Below are positions 52,658-63,415 of a stretch of DNA of 64,000 nt, in pieces (within the stretch, counting starts at the first letter, position 1; every line of letters begins with the position of its first letter). The DNA is from Hygrophila difformis (Eukaryota > Streptophyta > Magnoliopsida > Lamiales > Acanthaceae). The translations under genes were made by a program, and so were the position numbers. The notes under the pieces were generated by a model. That model saw only the letters and a program-made list of their open reading frames with translations, had not been told where the DNA came from and searched no databases. The DNA lies in assembly GCA_030278955.1 (NCBI GenBank), contig JAOANR010000002.1, positions 22,678,057 through 22,742,056 on the forward strand. Direction: 5' to 3'.

Positions 52658-55441
52658 TGTAACACCCCAGATTTGATAACCCAGGCCGGGATGTCACCGC
52701 TACACCTCCCTAGCAAGACACGGTTTCTCCGAGCTTGCTAAACAGATGCAATGCTATGGTTTTTCAGAATTTAAAACATTCAAACAGCCCATTATAATAT
52801 AACTCGAAAATAATGTCATTACAGTGGCCGTGGAAGATAATAGCTAATTATATAGATAGCAGCGGAATTTAAATATAGGGCAAACATGACCAAAACACGG
52901 GTTAAACAGGTCCGTTCATGCAAGTCGTAACTAAATGCAGGAATTTAAAATAGAGTTTTCCCCAATTGTTCCCATGTATGCATATGATGATGCATAATCC
53001 TCATACTCTGAAAGAAAAGGGGAAAAACGGTTTGGGCCAGCAAAACGTGCTGAGTAAGTTAACACCTAGCATGATTTAGGGGTTTCAAAACCTTTAATTA
53101 AATTTAATAAAAGTATGCTTACAGATAATACATAATTTAATTTATTCATCCACCAATAATTAAATGGCAGAATTCTAAACAAGAATTTCCACATGATCAT
53201 AATTCAACTTACATGGTAAAATAAATGCAAGACATAATTTAAGGCATACTTTAAATAAGGAAAATATTCAAATCTTATAATTTCTCCGTTACTTCAGGAT
53301 TAGGTATTTCAGGATTTCATTCTTTCGCTTTTGCTCAATATAATCCAGTATAATTTGTCTTTGGGGAAACGAACCCGCAAGAATTTAAACGCATCCTAGG
53401 GAATCGAACCCGTTGGAATCAACACACGTCCTGGGGAATCGAACCCGCAGGAATTGACACACACCCTGGGGAATTGAACACGCAGGAGTTTACACACTTC
53501 CTGGGGAATTGAACCCGCAGGAATTTACACACATCCTGGGGAATTGAACCCGCAGGAGAACATACACCCTGGGGAATTAAACCCGCAAGGTATGAACAGA
53601 CATCCTGGGGAATTGAACCCGCAGGGACACAGACGCTTTGGGGAATCGAACCCGCAAGGTAAGAACACATTTCAATAATTTCACAATTCTCTCAAAATAT
53701 AACTTTGCACAAGTCGCTGTTTTACTCAATAATTATTTAAAATTCATTTCAAGTCCGAAAATTCAGAAAATTTACCAGCAACTCGAAAACACAGAGACAA
53801 GCAAGTTTCGTGTTTTAAGTTTTTTGATCCAGGTTAAGGAAACAAGTCAAAAATCAAGTTTTCCACATGAATAATATGCTGCCAGGATTCAGGTTTGACA
53901 CAGTTTCAAAACTCGACTTTTTGGCACATCAAATGGACTCCAAAAATTCTGAAATTTTGTGAACACATAATAGACATGATTATGTACAACTTTTGTTGAC
54001 ATCACAAAGATTAAATCGGACTAGAAATCATAGAAACATGCTCATCAAGTTCGAACAATTTCACTGTCAGATTTCGAAAAGTTCATATATTCATAGATTA
54101 TGTCCGACGCGATTTGGGGTAGTAAATCTCGATGAAAATCTCTGAAATTTTTACACAACATAGCTTAAGGTCTTAGGATCAAAATTCTAGATTTGAGTTT
54201 TTTGGTTTGAACTCTCGAAATAGAGGTTTTGTAGGATATCAAATCTGTCACCGTTTCAAGATCAACTCTTAAGACAGGTTCGTTTGAGACCATTTTTGGA
54301 TATCAAAACACGATGAAAAATTATAAACATCTTACACGAACTAGAGGAGTGTCTTAGAAACTTTTTTTGTGTTTTAAGTTTTTCCGTTTGAACAGTTTTA
54401 ACGGTTCGAAAAATTCATACCAAGTCGCTGCACCGTAGGGTTTTCGTGTTGACATATTTTAGAGTTATTAAATCCCTATGTTTGGTTGCATTTTAAATCA
54501 CCCAAAACCAAGTAAGCATTAACTTACTGTAGTAGAGTTCTTGAACGTCCTAGGGTCGCCCGACTTGTTCAAAATTGTCACGAACGGATCTACACAACAC
54601 GTTCAACAATTCAAAGCTTGTAACCCTTGATCTACACGCCTCCACGATCGTTTTTGGTTGATGGGAAGTCGCCGGAAAGTCGTCGGAAGGTTTTCGGAAA
54701 GGTGGCTTTTGTTTTTGGAGAGTTTTGGATGGAGGAGGGTTTGTAAGACTGAGGAATGAGGCTAGGGTTCATCCAATCTCGACCTAAAGGCCCTTCCATC
54801 GACTGAAATTGGGTTTCCATAGTCGGGGTCGCAAATTTTGGCAAGAAATCGCCGAAATCGTGCCTTGCTGCCTCTGTAGTGGCGCGGGGTTTGGCCAAAC
54901 CCCGCGGGGAGAGCACGCGGCCTGGTCTGGGCCGTGCGTCCGGACTGGGCCGTGCGATCCCATCGGGCCTTTTCTCCTCTCTTTCGGGTTTCTATCCTCC
55001 TACATTTTCGGGCTCGATTTTTCCGGGTCATTCTCGGATCACGATTCCTATCTTAAATCTATTTCGACTTGAAATTGATTTCAAGTTTGAAATCTTAAGT
55101 CCGTCGGTTTCGGATTTGTCGACTTCTAATTCGTCGTCTTTTGGCTCCCATGCAATAACTTATCTAATTAAATTATTTCCGACTTCACGGGTTCTTGGAA
55201 TTAAAATTCTTTTCTTTCTTGAATTTAATTCCAATTCTTTTGACTCGATTCATGGAATCTCTCCGGGCTTCCTTTCCCTCTTTTATTCCATTTTGAATTT
55301 TTGAATCTATCGGCGTTTCATTTCCGAGCAATAATTTATTGTGATAAATTATTTTCTTCTTCTCGGAGATATTTCGACCTTGATTGGATTAAGAAACTAA
55401 TTTTATTCCTTTGGACGCTGATAAAAATCTCGGGTATTACA
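52658..55441 (-). repeat. 3' LTR of B
   Basis: Ends TGTAACACCCC (52658) and CGGGTATTACA (55441); an outer alternative end is 55749. It holds eight or nine units of CCTGGGGAATTGAACCCGCAGG type (53358-53664), a 24-bp perfect palindrome at 54883-54906 and a CG-rich U3 block. Confidence 0.85.
53358..53664 (-). repeat. Tandem hairpin units in B 3' LTR
   Basis: Eight or nine units of about 32-40 bp. Each has GGG(A)AAT(T/C)GAACCCG flanked in most by CCTG and CAGG, so an inner GGG/CCC and an outer TCCTG/CAGGA stem form. The first and last units have altered outer arms (TTTGG with CAAG or CAAGG), partly still pairable by G-T. The spacers vary. Confidence 0.85.
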
Positions 55442-55840
55442 GTCTACCCCCCTTAAGAATCACCTTCGTCCTCGAAGTTGCGTGTTAGCTTTTCGCGAGC
55501 TTAGAACTAAGGCTCTACCGTTCATTTCGTTCATCTCTGTATTGCGTTATTGCATTATTGTGTTATCATATGTTATTGTATGATATTGTTTGTATTATTT
55601 TATTATATCGTTTGACTGAACCCAGAATTAAAATTTCCAGGTTGCCTACGTACCCCGTGAAGGGATTAAGTCATAACGTAGTTCAAAACAATTTGAATTT
55701 GTTTATTTGAAATACAAAATATTCGAACTAGAATATTCGGGTCGTTACATCCTCCCCCCCTTAAGATTACAGTTATGTCCCCATAACTGTGGTTGCATTG
55801 TCTTGGAATAGGGTCCGGTAACGTTGTATATAATCATTTC
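55442..55840 (-). other. Double polypurine-tract region of B
   Basis: On the minus strand: the pol remnant ends in hairpin CAGTTATG/GGGA/CATAACTG (55789-55770), with AATCTTAAGGGGGGAGGA and a first LTR-like start TGTAACGACC (55749). About 270 bp later comes hairpin CTTCG/AGGA/CGAAG (55477-55464), ATTCTTAAGGGGGGTAGAC and TGTAATACCCG (55441). The middle part contains the CAGGGTACGTAGGCA-type sequence that in T2 belongs to the LTR proper. Confidence 0.75.
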
Positions 55841-56990
55841 TCACTGAGCTGGCACGTCTGCTTGGTCAACATCATTCCATCGTCCTACAGCTCCTCCTTG
55901 ATCTCCTTGTTGAGGGTTTACCAAATCTAGCCTCTTCTCAATCATCTCCTCACAAACATTGCATTCTCTAATCATGTGGCCTTCCCCACCACATCTATAA
56001 CAAGTCCCGCGCCTTGGGCATTCGCGCACCAGATGGGCTTGGTGGCACTGCGGGCAACGTGGTACGGCTGTACGATGTATGCCATTTCTCCCATTATTGA
56101 AACCTTTATTCTTATTCTCCTTTGGCTCATTGAACCCAGCTTGACCATTGTTCTTCCTAAAATTGTCATTGTTATTGTTTCGATTCTTTTTCTCAAATTC
56201 TTGCGAGTCCTTGCTCGACTCCCCATTTCCTTTACGCTTCAGTTGCTGGACATGATCAATTGCTACAGCTCGATCATAAACCGTCTGCAGGTTTGTGAAT
56301 TGTCCTACTGCAAGTATCTCCCGGATACCAAGGTTCAGACCCAACTCAAATTTATGAGCCTTGTCAGAGTCGGTTGGTACTATCCTCATAGCAAATCGCA
56401 CCAATTCCTTGAATTTGGTGTAGTACTCTTGCACTGTCTGTGCACCTTGCCTTAGGTTGATGAATTCCTCATATTTTGCAGTCTTGGTGCTCAGTGGGTA
56501 GAATCTTTCCCTCAAGGCTTCCTTAAGTTCTTCCCAGGTGTAGACTTCTTCGTCTTCCTCTGAATTCGTTCGAAGGTTTTGCCACCACTCATCGGCTTCG
56601 CCCCCTAAGTAGTAGGTCGCTATGTGTATCTTCTCCTCATCAGGGCATTTGATAGCATTCAAGAGCTTATCAAAGGTACGGATCCAACCTTCCAACTTGG
56701 CCGGATCCTCTTGGCCGTCATAATGGTGTGGGTTGTAGGGGTTTACCAATGCCAAGTAGTTGACTCGGGCTACTGGCGGAGGTACTGCTGCTTGTGCCCT
56801 ATGCACCTCAGCATTTCTTAATGCTACAAGGACTTCCTCTATAGTTTTTAAACGTTCTTCCATGTTGTTAGGGTACAGGAGGCACTCGTTCTCCTAGGTT
56901 CTGAGGAGTCTCATTGTTGTTGGCCACGTTGGGGAGGTTAGCGTCAGTGCCGTTCGGACTTACCTTCCTCGGCTTTCTCCTAGGTGCCAT
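55841..56990 (-). pseudogene. Gag of element B, one frameshift
   Basis: The original start is probably ATG 56990-56988 (MAPRRKPRKVSPNGT). One extra or missing base near 56870 shifts the frame. The open frame 56863-55841 (340 residues) then contains PYNPHHYDGQEDPAKLEGWI, YYLGGEADEWWQNL, LRERFYPLSTKTAKYEEFIN, LRQGAQTVQEYYTKFKELVR and a Lys/Asn-rich linker. The knuckle CYRCGGEGHMIREC (CX2CX4HX4C) follows near 55980-55940. Its last residues, RWNDVDQADVPAQ, match the Gag-to-protease border in T1. It would package RNA in particles. Confidence 0.87.
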
Positions 56991-57580
56991 TTTCTGTTAT
57001 TAAGCACGCGAAGATGAGTTTCTAAGTGATCAAGATCTAGGACTAAGGCAAAGTTAGTCTCAAGTTAGCGCTTCTAAGTCAAGACTCAAGGTCAAGTCGA
57101 ACACTAAGTGAGAAGGTTATGTATCACAAACGATTCACATAAAAGGTTAGTACAGATATTTATGTATGCATATGCATATGCAAACCCCCCGAAAATAATT
57201 TAGTTTATGCATGCATTCATCTATCCATGGGTTTTTAGAAAAAATAAGTTTGTTCCTTGGATAGATTTTAAAAGAATAAGGGTAAAAGGTTTGGGCCACT
57301 ATATTGGGCCAAAAGAATAAATTATTTGGGCTTAAGTAAAAACAAGGGTAATGGGTCAAAATAATTGGACCAACATAGTAATTAAATATTGGGCTAAAAA
57401 AAAATTTTGGGCTCAAAAGTTTTGGGCTTTAAAATATTTAATTTGGGCTAAAAGTTAGGGCTTAGAAAAATTTTGGGCTCCACAATGATAGTTTTAAAAT
57501 ATAATGGTTTAAAAATAATACTAGTTTAAAAATATACTAATAGTTTAGAAATAATAATACTAGTTTTAAAAATAGTCCGG
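56991..57580 (-). other. Leader of element B
   Basis: Non-coding 590 bp between primer site and gag. From 57285 to 57485 the plus strand carries eight TGGGC(C/T) words. A TGCATATGCA stretch lies near 57165-57182. No frame is conserved with A's leader except short ones. Confidence 0.7.
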
Positions 57581-57592
57581 GCTCTGATACCA
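57581..57592 (-). other. Primer binding site of B, tRNA-iMet
   Basis: TGGTATCAGAGC on the minus strand, three bases (AGT) from the LTR end at 57596. This is the standard plant initiator-tRNA site. Confidence 0.88.
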
Positions 57593-57595
57593 ACT

Positions 57596-58250
57596 TGTAA
57601 CACCCCGGATTTGATAACACAGGCCGGGATGTCACCGCCACATCTCCCTAGCAAGACACGGTTTATCCGAGCTTGCTAAAGAGATGCAAGGCTATGGTTT
57701 TTCAGAATTTAAAACATTCAAACAACCCATTATAATATAACTCGAAAATAATGTCATTACAGTTGCCGCGGAAAATAATAGCTAATTATATAGATAGCAG
57801 CGGAATTTAAATATAGGACCGACATGGCCAAAACACGGGTTAAACATGCCCGTTCATGCAAGTCGTAACTAAATGCTGGAATTTAAAATAGAGTTTTCCC
57901 CAAATGTTCCCATGTATGCATATGATGATGCATAATTCTCATACTCTGAAAGAAAAGGGGAAAAACGGTTTAGGTCAGCAAAACGTGCTTAGTAAGTTAA
58001 CACCTAGCATGATTTAGGGGTTTCAAAGCCTTTAATTAAATTTAATAAAAGTATGCTTGCAGATAATACACAATTTAATTTTATTCATCCACCAATAGTT
58101 AAATGACAGAATTCTAAACAAGAATTTCCACATGATCATAATTCAACTTACATGGTAAAATAAATGCAAGACATAATTTAAGGCATAATTTAAATAATGA
58201 AAATATTCAAATCTTATAATTTCTCCGTAACTTCAGAATTAGGTATTTCA
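57596..58250 (-). repeat. 5' LTR of B, first 655 bases only
   Basis: Nearly the same as 52658-53310 of the 3' LTR, up to TTAGGTATTTCA. Then element A begins at 58251. The remainder must lie beyond the window. TTTCA at 58246-58250 would be A's left target duplication. Confidence 0.88.
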
Positions 58251-61200
58251 TGTAACACCCCGGATTTGATAACCCATGCCGGGATGTCACCGCCACACCT
58301 CCCTAGCAAGACACGGTTTCTCCGAGCTTGCTAAAGAGATGCAAGACTATGGTTTTTCAGAATTTTAATTATTCAAACAGCCCATTATAATATAATTTAA
58401 AAATCATAATATCAAAGTTGCAGCGGAAAGTAATATTTACATATGTATAATGCAGCGGAATTTAAGTATAGGGCCAACATGGCCAAAACACGGGTTAAAC
58501 AGGCCCGTTCATGCAAGTTGTAATTAAATGCAGAAATTTAAAAATAGAGTTTTTCCCGAATGTTCCCATGTATGCATATGATGATGCATAATCCTCATAC
58601 TCTGAAAGAAAAAGGAAAGAAAATATGGTTTGGTCAGCAAAACGTGCTGAGTAAGTTAACACCTACTATGATCAAGGGGTTTCAAAATCTTTAATTAGAT
58701 TTAAGAAAAACATGTGCATACAAGACATGATTTAAATTTATTCTCTAATAATAATTTAATTACATATTTGAAAAGACAAGGATTTCCACAAGATCATAAT
58801 TTAACACACGTATAAAGAGGTTTAATTAAATAATTAAATTTTACTCCGAGGCATGCATACAAACAACTCATCTATCAATTTAAAATTAATAATTTAATTG
58901 TGTACTTGAACATGCATTTAATCCATAATAACAATGAAAATTTAAGGACATAATTTTAATGCATAATTTAAAGACGGGCATAAATAAATAAATACTTAAA
59001 AACATTAAATCTTTTATTTTCCCGTTACGTAACCATTTCTCAATATTTTGTATAGCCGGTGATCCGGTGGCCGCAGCCGTGTCGTAAGTATCTTGTATAG
59101 CCGGTGATCCGGCGGCCGCAGCCGTGTCGTATTTCAAGTATTTCATTGGCCGTTTTGGCACAGTTTCTCATAACATTCACCCTCGGCCGTTTTGGCACGA
59201 AGCGAAAAGCTAGGGGGCGTTCTATTGAGCATTTCCCCCTACGTCGGTCACTCTCGGCCGTTTTGGCACGAAGCGAAAAGCTAGAGGGGCACTCCATCGA
59301 ACACTCACCCCCTACATAGGTCACACTCGCCCGTCTAGGCACGATGCGAAAAGCTATAGGGGCACTCTATCGAGCACTCACCCCCTACATAGCCAAGTAT
59401 CTCATATGTTTTAATTTAGTGTAACGGGATTTTTCAAAAGTATAGATATATCGTATTTCAGGGTCTCGACCGTTTGTTTTGATATTTCAAAATCTCTTCG
59501 ATTTAAAATCATTTGACGGCACAGTTTACGCCCTATTAATTCAAAAATACATTTCAAGTCCACAAATTCTGATATTTTCATAGTATATCAAAAACACCCC
59601 AACGAACAACTTTCGTGTTTTAACTTTTTCGAAATAAGTTGAGGAAACATGTCAAAAATCGAGTTCATTGCAAAAATAGTTCACTGTCCAGTTATCTACA
59701 ACTTTCATTTAGATTACAAAGATCAAATCGGAATAGAAAATATAGAAACATGCTCATCAAGTTCGGATATGTTCACAGTCAGATTTCGAAAAGTCTTATC
59801 AAGGCAGTTTATGTTTGATGCGATTTGAAATAGAAAACATCGACGAAAATGTCTGAAATTTTTACACAACCTAGATTAATGTGTTAGGATTAAAAGTCTA
59901 GTTTTGAGTTTTTCGGTTTGAACTCTCGAATAGGGGTTTTGGTCCGATTTCAAATCTGTCACAGTTTCAAGTTTGACTCTCAAGGCAGGTTTGTTGGAGG
60001 CCGTTTTTGGATATCAACACGCAATGAAAAATTATGAAAATTTTACACGAACTAGATCTATGTCTTAGGAACATTTTTTGTGTTTTAAGTTTTTCCGTTT
60101 GAGCAGGTTTAAGTGTTCGAAAAATTCACACCAAATTGTTGCGCCGAGGATTTTTCGTGTTGATAGATTTTAGAGTTATTAAATCCCTAGGTTTGGTTGC
60201 ATTTTAAGTCACCCAAAACCAAGTAAGCATTAACTTACTGTGGTGATGATGTCTAGGACATCTCTGGGTCAATGGGGGCGCTCACGCTTTCCACAACATG
60301 TCCCAATTACTCCGTCTCCTCACCGTTGGCCCCGAAACGAAATCGAAAGTAAAAAAATCTAGGGTTAGATCGGATTTTCGGACTCGAAAACTTAAACGAA
60401 AGCCTATGGACGACTTACCACAATCTGGATTACTAAAGATGTTGTCCTCCACGCCTCCTTCGTCGATTTTCGTCGCCGGAAAGTCGTCGGAAAGTGAAGA
60501 ACTTGTGTTTTTTTCTTTTTTTCGGTTTTTGGGAGAGTTTTGGATGGAGGAGTGGTTGCACGACTGAGGAATGAGGCTAGGGTTCATCCAACCTCATCCT
60601 AAATGTCTTCCCTTCGTCTGAGATCGAGTTTCCAAAGTCGGGGGGTCGAAATATGGCAAGAAATCCCCGAAATTGCGCAATTGGCAGCTGCTGTCTTGGT
60701 GGCGCAGGGTTGGCGCGGTTTTTAGCCAAAACCAGCACGGAGGGCGCGCGGCCTGGTCTGGGCCGTGCGTCCGGACTGGGCCGTGCGATCCCGTCGGGCC
60801 TTTTCTCCTCTCTTTCGGACTTCTGTCCTCCTACGTTTTCGGGCTCGATTTTTCAGGTCATTCTCGGATCATAAATTCTTATCTTAAATTTATCTCGACT
60901 CAAATGAATTTCATGTTTGAAATCTTAAGTCCGTCGGTCTCGGGTTCGTCGGCTTCCAATTCATCGTCTTTTGACTCCCGTGCAATAACTTGTGCAATTA
61001 AATTTCTTCCGACTTCACGGGTTCTTGGAATTAGAATTATTTTCCTTCTTGAATTTAATTCCAATTATTTTGACTCAATTCATGGAATGTCTTCGGGCTT
61101 CCTTTCCCTCTTTTATTCCATTTTGAATTTTGAATCTATCGGCGTTTCATTTCCGAGCAATAATTTATTGTGATAAATTATTTTCTTCTTCTCGGAGATA

Positions 61201-61263
61201 TTTCGACATTGATCGGAATAAATTTTATTCCTTTGGACGTTGATAAAAATCTGGGGTATTACA
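58251..61263 (-). repeat. 3' LTR of A
   Basis: Ends TGTAACACCCCGG (58251) and TCTGGGGTATTACA (61263); outer alternative 61575. It contains two GCCGG hairpin units (59050-59130), then three roughly 65-90-bp units with GGCCGTTTTGGCACG and GCGAAAAGCTA (59145-59395), and a CG-rich U3 (60700-60790). It is shorter than B in some parts and has local rearrangements. Confidence 0.85.
59050..59395 (-). repeat. GCCGG hairpins and GGCCGTTTTGGCAC units in A 3' LTR
   Basis: Two units TAGCCGGTGATCCGG(T/C)GGCCGCAGCCGTG lie about 53 bp apart; the second has the full GCCGG/CCGGC stem. Three units with CGGCCGTTTTGGCACGAAGC or CGCCCGTCTAGGCACGATGC and AAAAGCTA follow. The same text, at lower copy number, occurs in the chimera LTR near 26780-27020. 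Confidence 0.82.
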
Positions 61264-61721
61264 GTCTACCCCCCTTAAGAATCAACTTCGTCCTCGAAGT
61301 TGTGTTTCGGCTTTTCTCGCGCTAAGAGTTAGGGTCCTTTTGTTTATTTTATTATTTTGCGATATTGTGTTATTGAATTATTGTTCGATTGTTGATTGTT
61401 TGTTGTTTGATTATTGTTTGACTGAACCCAGAATTGAAATTTCCGAGTTGCCTACGTACCCTGTGAAGGGATCAAGCCATGACGTAGTTCAAAACAATTT
61501 TGAATTTATTTATTCGGGATACAAAATATTCGGGTTTCAAAAATAAATGCTTATGCATTATTACGGGGTATTACATCCTCTCCCCCTTAAGATTACAGTT
61601 ATGTCCCCATAACTGCCTGCACATTATTCCCACGAAGGTTCGAGTATCGTCGCCTAGCACATGTATGTCCGCTTCTTTTACCACATTTAACGTCCCATGA
61701 GTCCCCCTTGGTTATTTGTGG
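61264..61721 (-). other. Double polypurine-tract region and pol remnant of A
   Basis: On the minus strand: remnant RRYSNLRGNNVQAVMGT, hairpin CAGTTATG/GGGA/CATAACTG (61615-61596), AATCTTAAGGGGGAGAGGA, TGTAATACCCCG (61575). About 275 bp later comes hairpin CAACTTCG/AGGA/CGAAGTTG (61302-61283), ATTCTTAAGGGGGGTAGAC and TGTAATACCCCAGA (61263). Confidence 0.78.
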
Positions 61722-62807
61722 CTAGTTAGGTCCAGCGACCAGATCATCTCTTTTGGTTATATTCTTAATCAGGGTTCGACATTCTTTCATCCGATGTCCA
61801 CGTCGACCACATCGGAAGCATGTGTCGGGTTGAGGGCATCCCCTCACCAGATGAGGTTGGTTACAGCTTAGGCATCGGGGCACGTAGCCTTTACGGGTGA
61901 AAATTCTTCTATTATTGCCTCCATCGTCGCCTAGGGCTGGTCCATTTGGGCCTTTGCGAAGGTTATTCCTATCCGAGCCTTTATCAGCTCCGCGGTCCTT
62001 ACCTCTCTTGTCTTGTGCTTGGGGACCTTGGCTAGATTCATCTATCGCCTTCTGCTTCAGTCCCTGAACTCGTGCAACCGCTACCGCACGATCATAAACA
62101 GCTTGTGGGTCGGAGTAGTGTACCCCCGTGATTACTTCCCTAATGGCCAGGTTTAATCCCATCTCAAATTTCTGAGCCTTGTCGGAGTCAGTTGGTACTA
62201 GCCTCGTAGCAAATCGTACTAGCTCCTTGAATTTGGTGTAGTACTCTTGCACTGTCTGTGCGCCTTGCCTTAGGTTAATGAATTCCTCGTACTTCATCGC
62301 TTTGGTGCTTAATGGGTAGAACCTCTCCCTCAGAGCTTCCTTAAACTCTTCCCAAGTGTAGGCTTTCTCATCTTCCACTAATTTCCTCTGGAGGTTTTGC
62401 CACCACTCATCGGCTTCACCTCCTAAGTAGTAAGTCGCTACATGTATCTTTTCCTCATTAGGGCATTTGATAGCGTTTAAGAGTTTATCGAACGTACGGA
62501 TCCACTCCTCTAGTTTGGCGGGATCTTCCTCCCCATCATAGTGTGGCGGTTGATAAGGATTTACTAAATCTAGATAGTTATTTCGAGCTACTGGCGGAGG
62601 TATTGCCGCTTGTGCCCTATGCACCTCGGCGTTTCCTAATACTACGAGTACTTCTTCTACCATCCTTAAACGTTCATCCATGTTGTTGGGAAGATGAGGC
62701 GCTCGATCTCCTATGTTCGGAGGAATCTCATTGTTGTTAGGTGCGTTTGGGAAGTTAGCGGCAGTGCCGTTTGGACTTACCTTCCTCGACTTTCCCCTAG
62801 GTGCCAT
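61722..62807 (-). CDS. Intact Gag of element A (361 residues)
   Basis: Start ATG 62807-62805 in MAPRGKSRKVSPNGTAANFP; the same start is seen in B. The capsid region shows PYQPPHYDGEEDPAKLEEWI, YYLGGEADEWWQNL, LRERFYPLSTKAMKYEEFIN, LRQGAQTVQEYYTKFKELVR and FEMGLNLAIREVI. A Lys/Asp/Gly-rich linker leads to CLSCNQPHLVRGC and a canonical knuckle CFRCGRRGHRMKEC (CX2CX4HX4C). It ends in DLVAGPN and a stop. This is the only uninterrupted Gag in the window. It would form particles and bind RNA, while all enzymes would have to come from another Tekay element. Expression is unknown. Confidence 0.9.
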   Translation of the reverse strand: MAPRGKSRKVSPNGTAANFPNAPNNNEIPPNIGDRAPHLPNNMDERLRMVEEVLVVLGNAEVHRAQAAIPPPVARNNYLDLVNPYQPPHYDGEEDPAKLEEWIRTFDKLLNAIKCPNEEKIHVATYYLGGEADEWWQNLQRKLVEDEKAYTWEEFKEALRERFYPLSTKAMKYEEFINLRQGAQTVQEYYTKFKELVRFATRLVPTDSDKAQKFEMGLNLAIREVITGVHYSDPQAVYDRAVAVARVQGLKQKAIDESSQGPQAQDKRGKDRGADKGSDRNNLRKGPNGPALGDDGGNNRRIFTRKGYVPRCLSCNQPHLVRGCPQPDTCFRCGRRGHRMKECRTLIKNITKRDDLVAGPN

Positions 62808-63400
62808 TTTCTGTTATTAAGCACGCGAAGATGAGTTTCTAAGTGGTCAAGATCTAGGACTAAGGCAAAGTTAGTCTTTAGCAAGCGCTCCTAAGTCAAA
62901 GTCATGTCGAATACTAATTTAAGAGTGTCTTCTTAGAGTCGATGATTCACATAAAAAGAGTGAGTGCAATTATGTATGTATGCATATGCAATCCCCCCAA
63001 TAAAAATTTAATTTATGCATGCATTTATTTATCCATGGGTTTTAAAAATAAATTTATTCCATGGATAGATTTTAAAAGAATAAGGGTAAAACGTTTGGGC
63101 CACTATATTGGGCCGAAAGAAATAAATTATTTGGGCTTGAGTAAAAACAAGGGTATTGGGCCAAAATAATTGGGCTTAAAGAAAATTGAGCCCACAATAG
63201 TAAGTATATAAAGTATTGGGCTAAAAATAATTTCTTGGGCTTCTTAAAGAAAACATTTGGGCTTCTAAAAATTTTTGGGTTAAAAATTTGGGCCTTAACT
63301 TCAAAATAATAATTGGGCTCTTTAAAATATATTACTAGTTTAGAAATAATAACTTTAAAAATAATAATACTTAAAAAATAATAGTTTAAAAATATTCCGG
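62808..63400 (-). other. Leader of element A
   Basis: 593 bp between primer site and gag, parallel to B's. The plus strand has ten TGGGC(C/T) words between about 63095 and 63320, denser than in B. A TATGCATATGCA stretch lies near 62976-62990. No conserved coding frame. Confidence 0.7.
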
Positions 63401-63412
63401 GCTCTGATACCA
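63401..63412 (-). other. Primer binding site of A, tRNA-iMet
   Basis: TGGTATCAGAGC on the minus strand, three bases (AAG) before the LTR end at 63416. Confidence 0.88.
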
Positions 63413-63415
63413 CTT

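Larger units (their letters stand above)
52658..58250 (-). mobile_element. Element B: gag-only Tekay derivative (TR-GAG type), 5' LTR interrupted
   Basis: Order on the minus strand: 5' LTR (from beyond A down to 57596), tRNA-iMet primer site (57581-57592), leader, gag, about 25 codons of the pol C-terminus (RYRTLF, TTVMGT), polypurine tracts, 3' LTR. Protease, RT, RNase H and integrase are absent. Such elements have been named TR-GAG; they need proteins from a full relative. Its 5' LTR is broken at 58250 by element A. Confidence 0.88.

Noticed and set aside
53358..53664. CRISPR-like array (repeats of about 22 bp with short spacers)
   Set aside because: It lies inside an LTR of a plant element, spacers and repeats vary, and repeats are hairpins. 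There is no cas gene.
55972..56455. Plus-strand 159-residue hydrophobic frame
   Set aside because: Antisense to B's Gag.
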